Source: Eremomyces bilateralis CBS 781.70 (taxonomy: Eukaryota; Ascomycota; Dothideomycetes; Eremomycetales; Eremomycetaceae). Taken from it: a stretch of DNA of 64,000 bases. A program made the translations under genes and the position numbers. The notes beneath the pieces are model-generated. The model saw nothing but the letters and a program-made list of their open reading frames with translations. It had not been told where the DNA came from and searched no databases. Shown here in pieces: positions 39,700 to 52,424 of this stretch (its first letter is position 1; each line of letters opens with the position of its first letter). The stretch lies in assembly GCF_010015585.1 (NCBI RefSeq), contig NW_022985079.1, forward strand, positions 124,001 to 188,000. Reading direction: 5' to 3'.

Positions 39700-39929
39700 C
39701 GAAGGAGGATGGTGTCTGCCGGCGGCACCAACTAACACGCCGCCGCCACCCGCCGTGGCTACTGGTTTTCGATGAGTTTGCGGTTGCGAGGTTGCCGCAG
39801 GCCAGCCAGAGGATTTTAAGGACGATTTGGAGAACGGGGGATCCAAGACGGGTCGCTGCGCCAATGGCGAAAGAGGTGGTGTTGCATATATATCCAGCTT
39901 GAAGGATTTCGACAGACGATCCCTGACAA

Positions 39930-42900
39930 CGGGTGTTTAGGACGGTCTATGTGACCGTGTTATCGATCGTCCAAATACAACCCGCGTAGAATCGTATACA
40001 AGACTCCGCGATCGTAATCTCTAATGTGTTCTGATGCGGGCAACCTCAGTCAGTGAGTGCACTTCAGTTCGGATGAAATTTTGAAGAACGATCGCAGGGA
40101 ACACCTAAAGAAAACAACGTGAGGCAAGATTTGAAACGCTGGCAACGCCGAAAAGAGAACATCCTGTATGGTATCAAGAAAACAACCAAAAGTCATTCGC
40201 GACAAGCAGCGTAAAGTCGCAGGTGTCCATGCTCCGCGGTGAAGGTGGACTTCCATGCAAGTCCAAATCAATACAAAGCAGCAGATAGCTGTCTTAAAGC
40301 ATCATTGGTCGGACTTGGACCCTAACCATCACACAATAAATGCAGAATGAGACTGCGATAGCCAGTGGAGGTGATCAGAAAGGTCGTGGCACGCCTCCTC
40401 TTGGCCACTTAAATCCATAGCCAATAGAGCGAATGACAAGACTGTGCCTGGATCTAGGGGTATCCTCGATGCAGATATGCCTAACAATGCTGGGTGTGGA
40501 CTTGGATCGTATAAAGAACATCGAGACTAAATGAGGAATACAACACATTTGACGTAAAGGAAAAGTTCGCAATAATTATTAAATTTGTTGGACGTACCGT
40601 TTCTAGTAGAAATCAATGGCCTATGCAGTGGATAATTTTCGAGGCCTTCGACAGCAGCGGATAACTTGATGATGACGTCTGCAGTGATGAGAGGGGTGAT
40701 GGCGGCACCGAATCGAAGGAAGGGTGGATTTAAGATCCGATAATCCGATAATTGCCGAGGAGGACCAGAACAGGAAGTTGAAGATTGCTAGAATATAGAC
40801 AAATAGTTTCGGTATTCGAAGAATTGGCGAAATAGGAATCCTCAAGTTGATTCTGTCTCCGTCAGTGATTCGCACATGCATGGATGAATTCACTGCTGCT
40901 GATACCCACGCCATGGTGAAAGGAATTTATCCAACGTACCGTGTAGATTGGCGACGATTTCCAAACTGAAGGCCCCAATGCACGACCTGTTCGGGGAGGT
41001 TCCTTGCTGTATCAACGGCTGGTAGGGATTGGTGCTGATGAAACAGCGGGTGCTGGGAATGCCTTGCTAAACAGCTTCAGCATATGCACGAGTCATCCAC
41101 GCCAGAAAAACACCACAGAATCTGTAGAATGACAATGGCACGCAAGAGAATTCTTCGACCGGTTGCGGATGAGCTGAGAGTCAAATTTCGACCGGAACAA
41201 ATTTTGAAGATAGGACTTGGTCCGTACCAATCAGAGCGCGAGATGGTGGAAGTGGATAGACGACCTGGCCCTCGTATTTTCCGAGCTTTCAATTCAAGAC
41301 ACGAAATGCGACAACCTTGTTGAGATCCAATATCGGGGTGGCTTCTAGAAAGACCAACAATTCTTGGGTTTCGAAGCTTTCCAAATGAACCATGAAAGAG
41401 TGAAAGAGAGAGAGTAAGGAAGGCTGGGGTTTGGAATATGTACCGAATAGGACCGACACCTGAGTGTTGTCTGAGTAGAGATGCCAAATACCTAGAGCCA
41501 GAGGAAATGGGATCGACGTATAATTGATCCGAATGGCGCAAACGGCAGATCTTGTTCGGTTGGGCTAAAATGAAAATGACAAGGGCGGACAAATCCTTGG
41601 ATATGGTAGATCTCCAAAAGCAAATACGTCGCTCGTGCCGTACCTCTTGTCAAAATTGGGATCGTGGCGTGGAGCTGGATACGAGTCCAAAGATTTTCTG
41701 GGGTCCCGGCAAGGAGCGGAGCAGATCTGAAGGTCTCACGGTGCTAATTCAGGAACAATGGGCCGCCGTGGGGTGAATAGTGAGGCTAACCTGCCACATG
41801 AAATCGAGGAACAAGAGTCAAGAAGGTATCCCATGGAGTGAAACTCAGGTGGAGTGAGGGCTCTATCTGTATAAATGCTGGATCGGACGCGAGCGGCTGG
41901 CGTCGAGTTAGTTGTACGCCATACCAGAGTAGTGTTCCAATCTCGAGTCTCTTTCGATCATTTTGAAACGTCCCACAATGAGAACAGAGATCCGGTAGGG
42001 AGCCGAGCGGCGCGCCCTTTCAAGCCACATCTGCAGAATTGAAGAAGAATCCAGCCTTCCCGCAGTCGGCGTGCATCAGAACGGAATCAATCGGCGGTGC
42101 TTGTGACCCGGCTGGAGGCAACAATGATTACAATGGGAGGATTCGTGCCGAAGACAAAGCCTAAGAGGAGATCCGGGCGAGTGGAAAGGGTGCGATTCCC
42201 AAAGGCGATGCCGTGTCAGAGACAGTGGATGTGAGGCGCCAATACGCCATAGATTGGCAGTATCAAATATCAATACTTCGACTTAGCCAATTTAGGTAGC
42301 TATGTCAGGCTTGTGACAGGCCGGCAGCCCAAGAAGTGACACTAGGCGACGCCATGACAGACTTTGACACTCCTCATAATAGCAAGGAAACCATCCGAGA
42401 TTCCGAGTTGACTTGGGGACTCTTGACGGCTTGGACGCCTTGGGGGTTGGACTATCGGAGGGGGGTTTTCGGAGTGAACGAGATGTTAAATTGCATGGGA
42501 GAGTTGCATGCGCAAGTCACAGAGCACTGACAGGTGACAACACAGTAGGAGGATACACATCACCGCTAACAATGGATGAAGCGTCAGTTCCAGATTGAAA
42601 GTCAGTGCGGTTAAGAACGTGCCACATCAGCCAGATGGGAACTTGGGACCTCTTGGGAATCAGGATGCAAACAGCACAGCCAGAGACATGGAGTCAACTA
42701 GTCCCTGTTGGTGTTGACTGCAGTGCTACGGATCTACAAGAGGGGATGCAGCCCAATGGCTTAGCCAACCCCTCCACATACCCTACCTATTCAGGACTTC
42801 GGGCTTTTCCACCCACCATCACCAGATCTATTATGCGCAAAGCTGCAGGATCCATGATTGAAAACAATCCCGTCTCGACTCATCGATCTTTTGAGCTTCC

Positions 42901-45900
42901 TTATCTCCACTGATCGGGGTCTATAAAAATCGACGGAGCTGAATCGGGACTATCAGGATGCAGGCACCCGGTTTCGTGACACTCTGTTCGGAGACTTCCA
43001 GGTCGATAGCGAGACGGCCTGCTTCGGACGAACACGCGTCATCGATGGTTGGAGATGCCAGCCCGCACTAATGGCTGATAATAGCTGAAGCTGGCTCCTC
43101 TGTATTACTCGAAACTTAAACCAGCCTGTCGGGAGTGTGGGAAGTTGTGGAACCGAGATGTGAGGAGGCACGGAATCGACTCCTTTCGCATCAGCCGTCA
43201 ATATTATGATGGCATCAATAAATAAAGCAGCGGAATACGGCTGAGGCGAGCTCAATCGTCGTACATCGTCTTCAAGAGGGAATCCTCTCTGCGCCTTGGA
43301 GATGCAGCCTGCATACTTGTTTTTCCATTATTGTCTCGAGTTCGCGACACAATATCTCAGAGGGACATCTGTCGTGTGTCCTCTAATAGCGATATCGCCG
43401 ATATTATGATTTGCCGATAGATAGCCCGTTTCATCAAATTGACTTTTTCACTCTGGGCAAGCAACCAGGACGAAGATATGAAGTATTTACTGGACCAGCG
43501 TCATTCGTCCATCTGCTTGGACAAATCGAGCCGCTATGTTGGGCCTTGCATTCGAATAGAGTGCGTCATGAATGGGCCGTTGAGCATCCAGGAGATATCA
43601 ATTTCGTTTCTCTGTCAGTCTCCAAAGCAGTCCAGTGCATTGATCCTTCGAACGCAATCCGCAGTTGTGAACCGCTGAATCCAGATAAATTCCGGTGTTC
43701 CGAAATTACGCGTTGAACATGTCGACGTAAGATTTAAGAGAACAGATCGACAATCGTAGCCTCATGAGGCGCATCTAGCAGCCGATCGCTCGCCCGCTTT
43801 TCCAGGCCAAGATTCCGGCACTCTGTTTCGCCTATCGACAGCAAATGGACTCCCCGCTGCTCCATCATCCTACAACGAACGACGCAGCTCGACGGACCTA
43901 GACCAGGGCGCGACAAGGACTCTCATGCTTCGTTTCACGTGGCTTCCCGAGGTCGATGCGTCTCTCCGAAGAGACGGTTCGCTCCCAGGACAGGGCATTC
44001 TGTAACACGCATGGATCTTTTACGTGAGATATGAATGGTGTGTGCAGCAGACCGCTCCCTGGGTCCCTTGAAATCGAAAAGCTTAATAACTTCTTCAGAT
44101 TCCACGGAACTTCCGCATTGGGAAAACGGAGCGTCGCCCTCTCATTTCCTTGTCATGAATGACACGAATGGCATTTCCGTCGGAAGTCCACTTCGTTCCA
44201 TCGGAGTGGCTGGAATTGAAACCCTGGTAAACTTGTGACAACAGCGTGCAATACCAAGGGTTCGGGTTAGACTCGAGAATCACAGGCTCACAATCATGCA
44301 GTTGACAGCTCAATTGCCGACTTCGTCCGGATGATGTACTCCGTAAGGTACTGGGTAAGGTAGTTCGGGCCATCACGAGCAAAAGGCATAAACAGTCGAC
44401 GGTCCGCAAAACTAAAATCGATGCAACATTCTAAGACGGTTGCGTCAGGTGAAGCCGACATGACCAAAACCTAACCTTCCCTTCGTTAGTTCGGCATATC
44501 GCGAATTATGAAAGGTCGATAAGACGCGACTGTATGTAAGGTACCCGAGATTGTTGAGCGGACTAGGTCCAATCGGCCATAGTGCGATGCACACTAACCC
44601 ATCGTGTCGACGCAACTTCATTCCTGGGCAAGTCAGCCTAAAATTTGTTGAGAAAGAGGAGATAGACATCTTCAGTTCATTGGCGAGAGAATCTCGAATA
44701 CCATTCGTGGGGAGTGATGCCATATTGCATGTGCACTGCAGTTCATTTGGGTTCTTTCGAGTGCGCCACTCTGATCAAGACCACTTCGCCACCGCGTTTC
44801 CTAAACTCTTGTCTTCCATATTTTTCCAGATATTGAATTAATTCGGTACATATGCTGACCGCCATATGGAACTCAGGATTACATAACCTGTTGTTGTGAA
44901 ATTTAATCCTCACCACGAGTGCACGACGCCACGAGCCCACGACCATTGCGTTACCGGACGGGCCACCCTGCGTGAAATTAAAGGACAAGGTCCAGTCCAT
45001 CCGTCTTGCCTTCGTCATCCGCCAACACGCTTCTACGAATCCCCGGATTCCTTCGAGAAGTTTCATGTCTTTCTCGAAGCTAGTCTGCCCACTGCGATCT
45101 TCAGCCTTAACCGCCGCTCAATCTCCCCCTGGCGTCCTCGAGTATTCTAGAAGGGATTCGGAAGCGTGGTGGGGCTGGCATCTCGAAACTTTTCGACGCG
45201 CTGCGAAATTGCTCATCGTTTTCGAGGTCGGCCGCTAAGCCTTCAGAGTTCAGGCGTTTTAATCCCAATCCCGTAGCTATTGCGACAAGACCGGACCTCA
45301 CGCTCCCTAAACCAGGCCTCGAAAGACGCAGATCTCGCTCGAAATAGTGAGCTGGCGGTCACCAAACCAAAAGGAGCCGAACTCCCAAGGGAGAATTACC
45401 ATCAAAGCGTCGCGACGTTGAAACGCCGACCATCCGAGATGGTAAAGTTTGTGCACGAACTGAATCCTACTACGTTCGGAGCTTGTGCCGCCGCTCCTCA
45501 CATGTTGATTCTAATGGTGGATCGTGCCGCTGGACTTCGCGACATCGCGATGGAGTTTTGATGTCAGAACTGCCGGCATTCTGACGAGCAAGTCTCATGG
45601 GAGGCAGTCAATCAAGCCTCTAGGTGGGATTCATTTCTGCACATATGTACCACTCAGGGGGTTCTCCACGGTTGACCATTGAGGATAATATTACGTCTTT
45701 TTGCTGGGGAACTCAACCCATACGGGGGAGGACTTGCGATTTACTGACTGTACTAGCAACTCGTATTGAGACAATGACTCGCTTCGACGCCATCGAATAC
45801 GAGTAGATATTGATGCTGTAAACATGAACATTCAGCGCCGATAGTGGCAGGATTAGATATCCCTCCATCCGTACACCATGACCTAGATGGTATGAAGGGT

Positions 45901-47168
45901 GTCCTGGCCGGTAATCTTCGCAATGACGTTGTCGTTGACCACGCGGTGTGTCTTGGTAGCAAGCATGCCTGCTGTTTAATATCATGAAGTGTACGTACCG
46001 GACGGAAAATTGTTTCTCGGCCAGTTACAAACAACGAATGCCCAGAACGGAATGTATGGATATTGAGATACGGTGTTCAGTTGATTAACGCTTGCATTAC
46101 CCGTTCATGTTTCAGTTCCGGGCTCTTTTGATTGCTCGCAATTCCTTCTGCTTGTCCATGCCCGCTTTGCCGGTGGTTCGACATGTCCCGATATACGGAT
46201 ACGGAATATAAGAATTGCCATACGATCCGGCCGAGCGGATGCACATTGCTTCGTTGTGACAGCACTTTATGACTCGCATAAGCGATAATGTGATATTGAC
46301 CCCCAATTTCCAAATAATTTTTGTCGTCCAATGCTTTTATCCTACGATGATACGTAATCAAGAAGTGCATTAGTGAAATATACTTGATCGTAGTACCGTA
46401 GATCTGTTGTATGACCAGAAAGTCTAAGTTATTGCCTATCAAATCGGCAGTTATTAAGTGCTTGGATCGGACGCTGGTTGGCATATATGACGGAAAGGCC
46501 GGAGACTTGTGGAAAGATACGACCGGAAATACAAGTGAACAATGGAAGCCTGGATCTTCCGCCTCCTGGTTCCGGTTTCCAAGATATCGGGATCTTCGGA
46601 AATGTGGTCATCCTGTCCATGGCAATGTCAAGGTGGGTTGCGTGCTTCAACAGAAACGCAACGTGGAAGATGTTGGGACCATCCTCGTGGATGATGCAAG
46701 GCTCGGAACTTCCGACTTGGTGACGGGACTTCATATATATTAGACAAGCTAGGAAACCCTCGTAGAGTGACCATCAGCGAATATCATCGGTGCTGTGGTG
46801 GATCGTGAAAGGAAACGTTTGAGAATGGTGATAGAGGCCCACATTGGCGGGAAAATATATGACGTTGATTAAACTGTTGAGCCAATCAGATGCCATGAAA
46901 TATCAATATATATTGATATTAACAAGAAGCTTCCAAGGCTCGTTCTAGTTCCCCCGTACTCAAACGGAGTCTGCATCAGTAGATCCGGAATTATTCAGAC
47001 ACAGCGACGCTTCGGCTCACGGCGAAACCGTGCGAAGATATGTTGGATTCCGTGGTAGTTTACTTAATCGACGCGTCGAGGCTGGCAAGCAGATATGTTG
47101 ATGCAGAACACGCAGAACTGGTAAACAAGTAGCGGAAGGGAGATTGAATCCGCATTCGGGGTATCTGA
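39930..47168. other. Gene-poor region of about 7 kb
   Basis: I could not support any gene here. Open frames are short, overlap on both strands and match no family I know (for example 41077-41592 -, 43411-43716 +, 44743-45066 -, 45280-45561 +, 46077-46484 -). I see no terminal repeats, transposase motif or strong AT bias over the whole stretch, though small AT-rich patches occur (for example 46850-46930). The left end should hold the promoter of the gene ending at 38298. Confidence 0.45.
46899..46920. repeat. Perfect 22-bp palindrome
   Basis: The 11-bp arm aatatcaatat is followed directly by its exact reverse complement. It lies in an AT-rich patch inside the gene-poor region. It could form a cruciform or bind a dimeric factor, but AT-rich palindromes of this size also arise by chance. 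Confidence 0.8.
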
Positions 47169-48269
47169 TTATCGCTTGACCCAGGCGGGCATTTTCCGAG
47201 CCTTCAGTTTACCAGGCTTCTTCCTTTCCACTTTGCGTGCATCGCGTGTTATAACACCGGCTGAGAAGAGACCAGTTAGCTTCTGAGGGGGTTTGAGAGA
47301 TGACTAGCGTGCCGAATGCGCTGGGAGAGCAACAGACCCGGAAGAAATGCCCTCAAGCAATCTTCCTGATGCAAGACAATATCCTCATCGAAATCAAAAC
47401 TGTCACTTACCTCTTCTTAACGCAGGCTTTAAACCCGGCTCGTGTATCAACAGTGCCTTCGCAACCGCCAACGTCAATGCCTCTGCCTGTCCCGTCGTCC
47501 CTCCGCCTTTGACGAGTGCCCAGATATTGTACCGGTCGAGTCTTTCCGTCGCCTTGAGCGCGAACACCGCGCTTTCTCGATCATGTATGCGCCCGAACAT
47601 CTCTGACAATGATTTTCCATTGACGATGACTTCGCCCTCACCTTCCACAACCCACGCTCTTGCTGATGCGGTCTTCCTCCTGCCAACGCCCAGTCCTCGT
47701 CCCCAGGAGTCCAGGGCGTGCGGGTTGGGGACATTGTCGAAGGGCGATACTTTCCGCTTGTATGTCTCGATCACCTCGCGCACCTCGGATGGCATCAGGG
47801 ATGGATTGATATGGTTCAGCCGGTTGAGGATGGAGAGGATCTTGGTGTACCCTGCCGATTTGACGGGTTCTGAAACGCCTTCCTTGTACTCGGTCAACGT
47901 TCTCCATGCGGTTCGCGGCGCTTGTCCAGGTGGTACGGTGGGAAGCAGCTCGTTTCTGCGGAGAAGGTCTTGGAGGGAGAGGAGGTGGTCGGTGAAGTTG
48001 GGTCGTCCGGTGAAGTAGGAGGGAGAAGCGGGCACGATCCTCACTCGAGCCTCTCTGGGAAGGGTATAACCACCTTCCTCATTGCGATAGGGGACAAGAG
48101 GAGTCCCAATGGAGGTTTGAAGCTCGGAAGTTGATGTCGACACTGATCGAACGGTTTCACCGAAAGGGAGGGTGGTACTTCCATTCCTATGTAAGTGAAC
48201 CGCCCGGGATTTAGGCAATGCAGCGCAAAAAGGCCTTTTTAATCGAACGGGTAAACGCAAAGCATCCAT
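47169..48269 (-). CDS. MRPS9: Mitochondrial ribosomal protein uS9m
   Basis: Two exons on the minus strand, 47411-48269 and 47169-47260, with a 150-nt intron, encode 316 residues. The first 190 residues are a fungal mitochondrial extension: a basic N-terminus fit for import (LPVRLKRPF), then a helical region ([18 protein letters not shown]). The S9 domain follows: [55 protein letters not shown] and, after splicing, LRRAGVITRD, then [19 protein letters not shown] at the extreme C-terminus. That tail is the universally conserved S9 end which reaches toward the P-site tRNA in the small subunit, and it is encoded by the second exon. It is part of the mitochondrial small ribosomal subunit. The gene is divergent from the eEF1B-gamma gene, with 333 bp between start codons. 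Confidence 0.95.
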
Positions 48270-48602
48270 ATTAGAATGCAACGGATGTTGATGTAGTTGT
48301 GCAGCAGGAATATGTCCAGATGAGAGGCCAGTTTAGAGAGCACTGCAGTTCGGAGAGCAGTTTGGACATGGAGCAACCAAAGTTGATGCCTGAGCAGAAG
48401 AAATTGAGGAAGAAATTGCAGGGATCACGTGCGGGCCGACCATTTTTCCCACCGAAATTTCTCATGACTCAATTCCTCTCAATTATCTCTGCACACAACT
48501 TCCTTTGCTTCATCGCTTCATTCTCTCCTTCACTCTCTCCTCCCTTTTCTCTCTCCCTCCCTCTACACCACTTTAAATCCAGAGACGTAAGCTTTATCCA
48601 TC
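48270..48602. promoter_or_regulatory. Shared promoter of uS9m and eEF1B-gamma genes
   Basis: The 333 bp between the two start codons must contain both promoters and leaders. The eEF1B-gamma side has a strong C/T tract (about 48501-48570, built of ctctcc-like units) just upstream of its ATG at 48603, typical of highly expressed fungal translation genes. Coupled expression of the two genes is inference. Confidence 0.6.
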
Positions 48603-50122
48603 ATGTCTTTCGGAAAACTCTACACCAAGGCCGACGTAAGTCCAACTTTGTCGTCTTTTTTCCGCCTATCAATTTTCTTCTGACACGCCACCTTGCAGGG
48701 CAACGTCCGTTCAACGGCCATCCGTGCCGTCGCGAAGCTCAACAACCTCGATCTCGAGATTGTTGACATCGTTCCCGGCCCAGATGCTTCTGCCGATTAC
48801 TTGAAGCTCAACAGGCTTGGCAAGATCCCGACCTTCGTTGGATCGGACGGCTACATTCTGTCGGAGTGCATCGCCATCGCCATCTATAGTACGTCCTACA
48901 AATTTCCTTCGCACACTGGCAACATGATGATCTAGTTATCCCTGTCTGAAAAGTAACTTTTTCAAACCCTGTTGAAACCCATTCACACTCTGAACGCCAA
49001 GCACATCTCTCACCCATTTTTCGCCTGTTTGATGAGGATTGCTCTAACACCTGCTAGTCACCTCCCAAAACGAGAAGACCACTCTCCTCGGAAAGACCAA
49101 GCAGGACTATGCCTCCATCTTGCGATGGATGTCCTTCGCCAACGGCGAGGTCCTCCCACAGCTCGGCAACTGGTGGCTCCCCATCATCGGCCGTGCGCCG
49201 TTCAACAAGAAAGTCGTCGACGAGGCCCAGGCCGCTACGCTGAAGCGGATGCAGGTCCTCGACAGCCATCTCCTCATCAACACCTACCTCGTCGGCGACC
49301 GCCTCACCCTGGCCGACCTCTTCGTCACCGGCTGCCTCCTCCGCGGCTTCCAGAACTTCTTCGACAAGAAGTTCCGGGAGCAGCACCCCAACCTGACCCG
49401 CTGGTATGAGACCGTCTACAACCAGCCCGCGTTCTCCGAGGTGTCCCCCGAGTTCGTGTTCATCGAGACCGCGCTGCCCAACCAGCCACCGAAGAAGGAG
49501 CCCGCTCCGGCCAAGGAGAAGAAGGAGCAACCGAAGAAGGCCGCTCCAAAGCAGGTTGAGGAGGAGGACGCCCCTCCTGCACCGAAGCCCAAGCATCCCA
49601 TCGAAGAGCTAGGCCGAGCAACCTTCGCTCTCGATGACTGGAAGCGGAAATACTCGAACGAGGAGACTCGTGAGGTTGCCCTTCCGTGGTTCTGGGAGAA
49701 CATGAAGTTCGACGAGTACTCCATCTGGAGAGTTGACTACAAGTACAACGATGAGCTGACCATGACCTTCATGTCAAACAACCTCGTCGGTAGGTTGTCC
49801 GCATCAATGTAGTCTTCCCAAGCTAACCGTCCCAGGTGGTTTCTTCAACCGTCTCGAGGCTTCCCGCAAGTACCTCTTCGGCGCCGCCTCCGTCTACGGC
49901 GAGACCAACAACTCCATCATCCGCGGCGCCTTCGTCGTCCGCGGCCAAGAGGCCCTCCCGGCCTTCGACGTCGCTCCGGATTACGAGAGCTACGAGTTCA
50001 CCAAGCTCGACCCCTCCAAGCCGGAGGATCGGGAGTTCGTCGACGACATGTGGGCGTGGGACAAGCCGATTGAGGCGAACGGCCAGACGTACGCGCACTC
50101 GGACGGCAAGGTCTTCAAGTAG
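48603..50122 (+). CDS. TEF4: Elongation factor 1B gamma subunit (eEF1B-gamma)
   Basis: Four exons, 48603-48635, 48699-48888, 49058-49789 and 49836-50122, encode 413 residues, the usual length. The N-terminal 215 residues are a glutathione-S-transferase-like domain: SFGKLYTKADGNVRS, the thioredoxin-fold LGKIPTFVGSDGYILSE and an all-helical second half containing LLINTYLVGDRLTLADLFV. A Lys/Glu/Pro-rich linker (about 220-255) joins it to the C-terminal EF1G domain (about 256-413): FALDDWKRKYSNEE, PWFWENMKFDEYSIW, then ASRKYLFGAASVYG, IIRGAFVVRGQEALPAFDVAPD and the acidic tail region ending DGKVFK. The protein is part of the cytosolic eEF1B complex that recharges eEF1A with GTP; gamma is structural and holds the alpha exchange subunit. 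The first exon is only 11 codons, a common layout in fungi. The gene converges with EF-3 at its 3' end. Confidence 0.96.
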
Positions 50123-52424
50123 ATATGGATACGATGATCGGAAGATGGAAATGATTATGAGGGTTCGTCAATCGTTTTGCTCGTGCAGTACAATACCGTA
50201 TCCAATTGTTTCCTTTGTAACGAGGGACGACGTATGGTTGATCACGCTTGTAATGGGGATACGTACATAGTCCGTCCGGGTGGAAGACCGATTCCCCTCT
50301 AGCCTAAGCTGGATGGTTGGTATTCGATCTCCGCACCGGATGGTACTTATTCTGAGGTGTCTGAAAGTGGATAGACTCAGATAGCAATGCAGATGCAGAT
50401 GCAAAATCCACGACTTCACGCATGCACCCTTAAGATCCATTATTCCATTATTTCCCATCCGAGTTTTAGAAGAGATGTGTGCGTCGTTTTAGTTAGGTCC
50501 ACTCACTCGCGTGATCGACACCAGTACCCGTATCTTCACCCTAACGAACCTCACCCATCCCACTAGAGATTCCAGCATCCCATCCACATGATATCCTAGC
50601 ACCATCGTGATCCTCCCACGCAGTCTCTCCTCGTCCCACCCAACTCCAATCCAAGCCTCTCCTATCCAGCAATCCACTCCCAAAATCCCCAACCGCCAGC
50701 AAAATACGATTACTCCCGCTGATCGTCTCCCCTGGAATTCGGATCATCTGCTCTCCGATGGCTCTCGATCTAGGAAGACATGTCACCGCTTGACGATGAT
50801 GGCGATGGCAGAAGAAATAAGGGTAGATGGCGATGACTCTGGTTCCTGTTGTTGTCGTCGAAACATAGGTGGCGTGGATGTATACCTGGGGAGGTCGGTC
50901 TGAAACTTATATGCGTCTGCGTTGTGGTGGATGACAGTAAGAAACCAAACCACGTCCTAAAGAGGGCTGTTGGCAGAAGATCCTGGGAACTACTTAGGTA
51001 CATTTGGTCCTGGCCATATGGAGCGCTGTGGAATGCTATCGAGACCTAATTGTAGCGCCATCAGAACATCTCGGCGGTGTTGCTGAGGGTAGGTTAGAGG
51101 TGTTTCAGGGGTTGAAGGAAGGGGGCAGAACGATCTGGGGAGGATACATCGTGTGACTGTTTGTCTGACCTTCGTTAGACAGCTAGAACAGCTTCCAATG
51201 GATTAAGAAGATCGGTCGAAAGTAAGGGTGCATTAAAGAGCTTAGAATTTACAGGTAACTATGGACAGTTCTAGATATACAGTAGCAAGATATCTACCAG
51301 GAATGCCTTCAGGCATATCCGCACAATATACGAGCAGGTACATGCAGTCATACAGTTCAAAAGAGCCCTTCTTCTCATCTAGGCTCCATCATACCAGCAA
51401 CTATACCATTTTCGAACATCGAACATCGAACCTCGCAAAATGTCGACCCATGAAAACTCTCGTCCAGCAAAACGAGAAACCTCCCGCCCGCTCCTTTCCC
51501 TCTCCCACCGTACCCTCCCCTCCAACTACGATGTGATATGGTATCCAATCATCTCCCATCCGCAGCCCCAGCCAACCGCCGCCTCTATCCCTCAGTCCAT
51601 TTCCTCCATCCCTGATGAACGGTAGGAAAGGGAACTGCGCCGGCAGACCTAGGTGGGGTGGGGAACTGATTCGTGGACGAGTGTTTGAGATAGGGGAGGA
51701 GGTTAAGGGATGAGGAGGGGGGATGATATGAGGGGATGGGATGACTGGTTGCTGGGGGTGTTGATGGAGAAGAAGCGGGGGGGAGTATCGTAGGGTTGAG
51801 ATGATGGTGTTTGAAGCGGACGGGGCGAGGCGAAGTTGTGCTGTGCGTGGTGGGTTTGGATGGTTGTCGATGGGGATTTACGAGGACGTACGAGAAGGAA
51901 GAATGGCGTCGATGTTCCGTTCACTCTGGTGCGGTAGATTGGTATAACGCAGGTTGGCGTTGGGTGAAGGGCGTAAGAGCGCAGTGTCATCGCCGTCAAC
52001 ACGGGATGGGGATGGCGTTTCTTCGAACCTCACATCACGATAGACACATGAATCAGATCAACAATGGAGACACCCATTAAAATAACGAGAATTCTATTTC
52101 CTAAGAAAAGTCTCTTCTATTCCGGATCTATCCACCCGAACGCACCCATCATGCATTCTCTCTCGAATCCATCTCCCTCATCGCATACGAAGCGAAGCGA
52201 GCAAACAAGACGCAAGATGATGGTAGGGAAGGCTACTCATCAAAAAACCCGGAAAACGAAAAGGAAAAACGAAGAAAATAACCCAAAGTTCATTTTTCGT
52301 GGGCGAGCCATCAATCAATGTATGCGTCAAGGGAGAACTTTTTGCGCCAGTTGGGGTTGGGGTGTCGAGGGGTTTATGGGGATCCAAATCGACTTTTTGG
52401 GGGCGACATAGATGGAGGGGAGGT
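50123..52424. other. Convergent gap of 2.3 kb
   Basis: This is the space between the stop codons of eEF1B-gamma (+) and EF-3 (-). It holds two 3' flanks. Open frames such as 51261-51536 (+) and 51703-52002 (-) show no family resemblance, and I see no intact gene. Confidence 0.45.

Noticed and set aside
40050-40271. Frame tested as the missing first exon of the Q/G/S-rich gene
   Set aside because: Possible donors near 40090 do not give a convincing N-terminus or intron, so it was left out.
41077-41592. A 171-codon minus-strand frame in the gene-poor region
   Set aside because: It overlaps plus-strand frames, lacks splice context and matches no known family.
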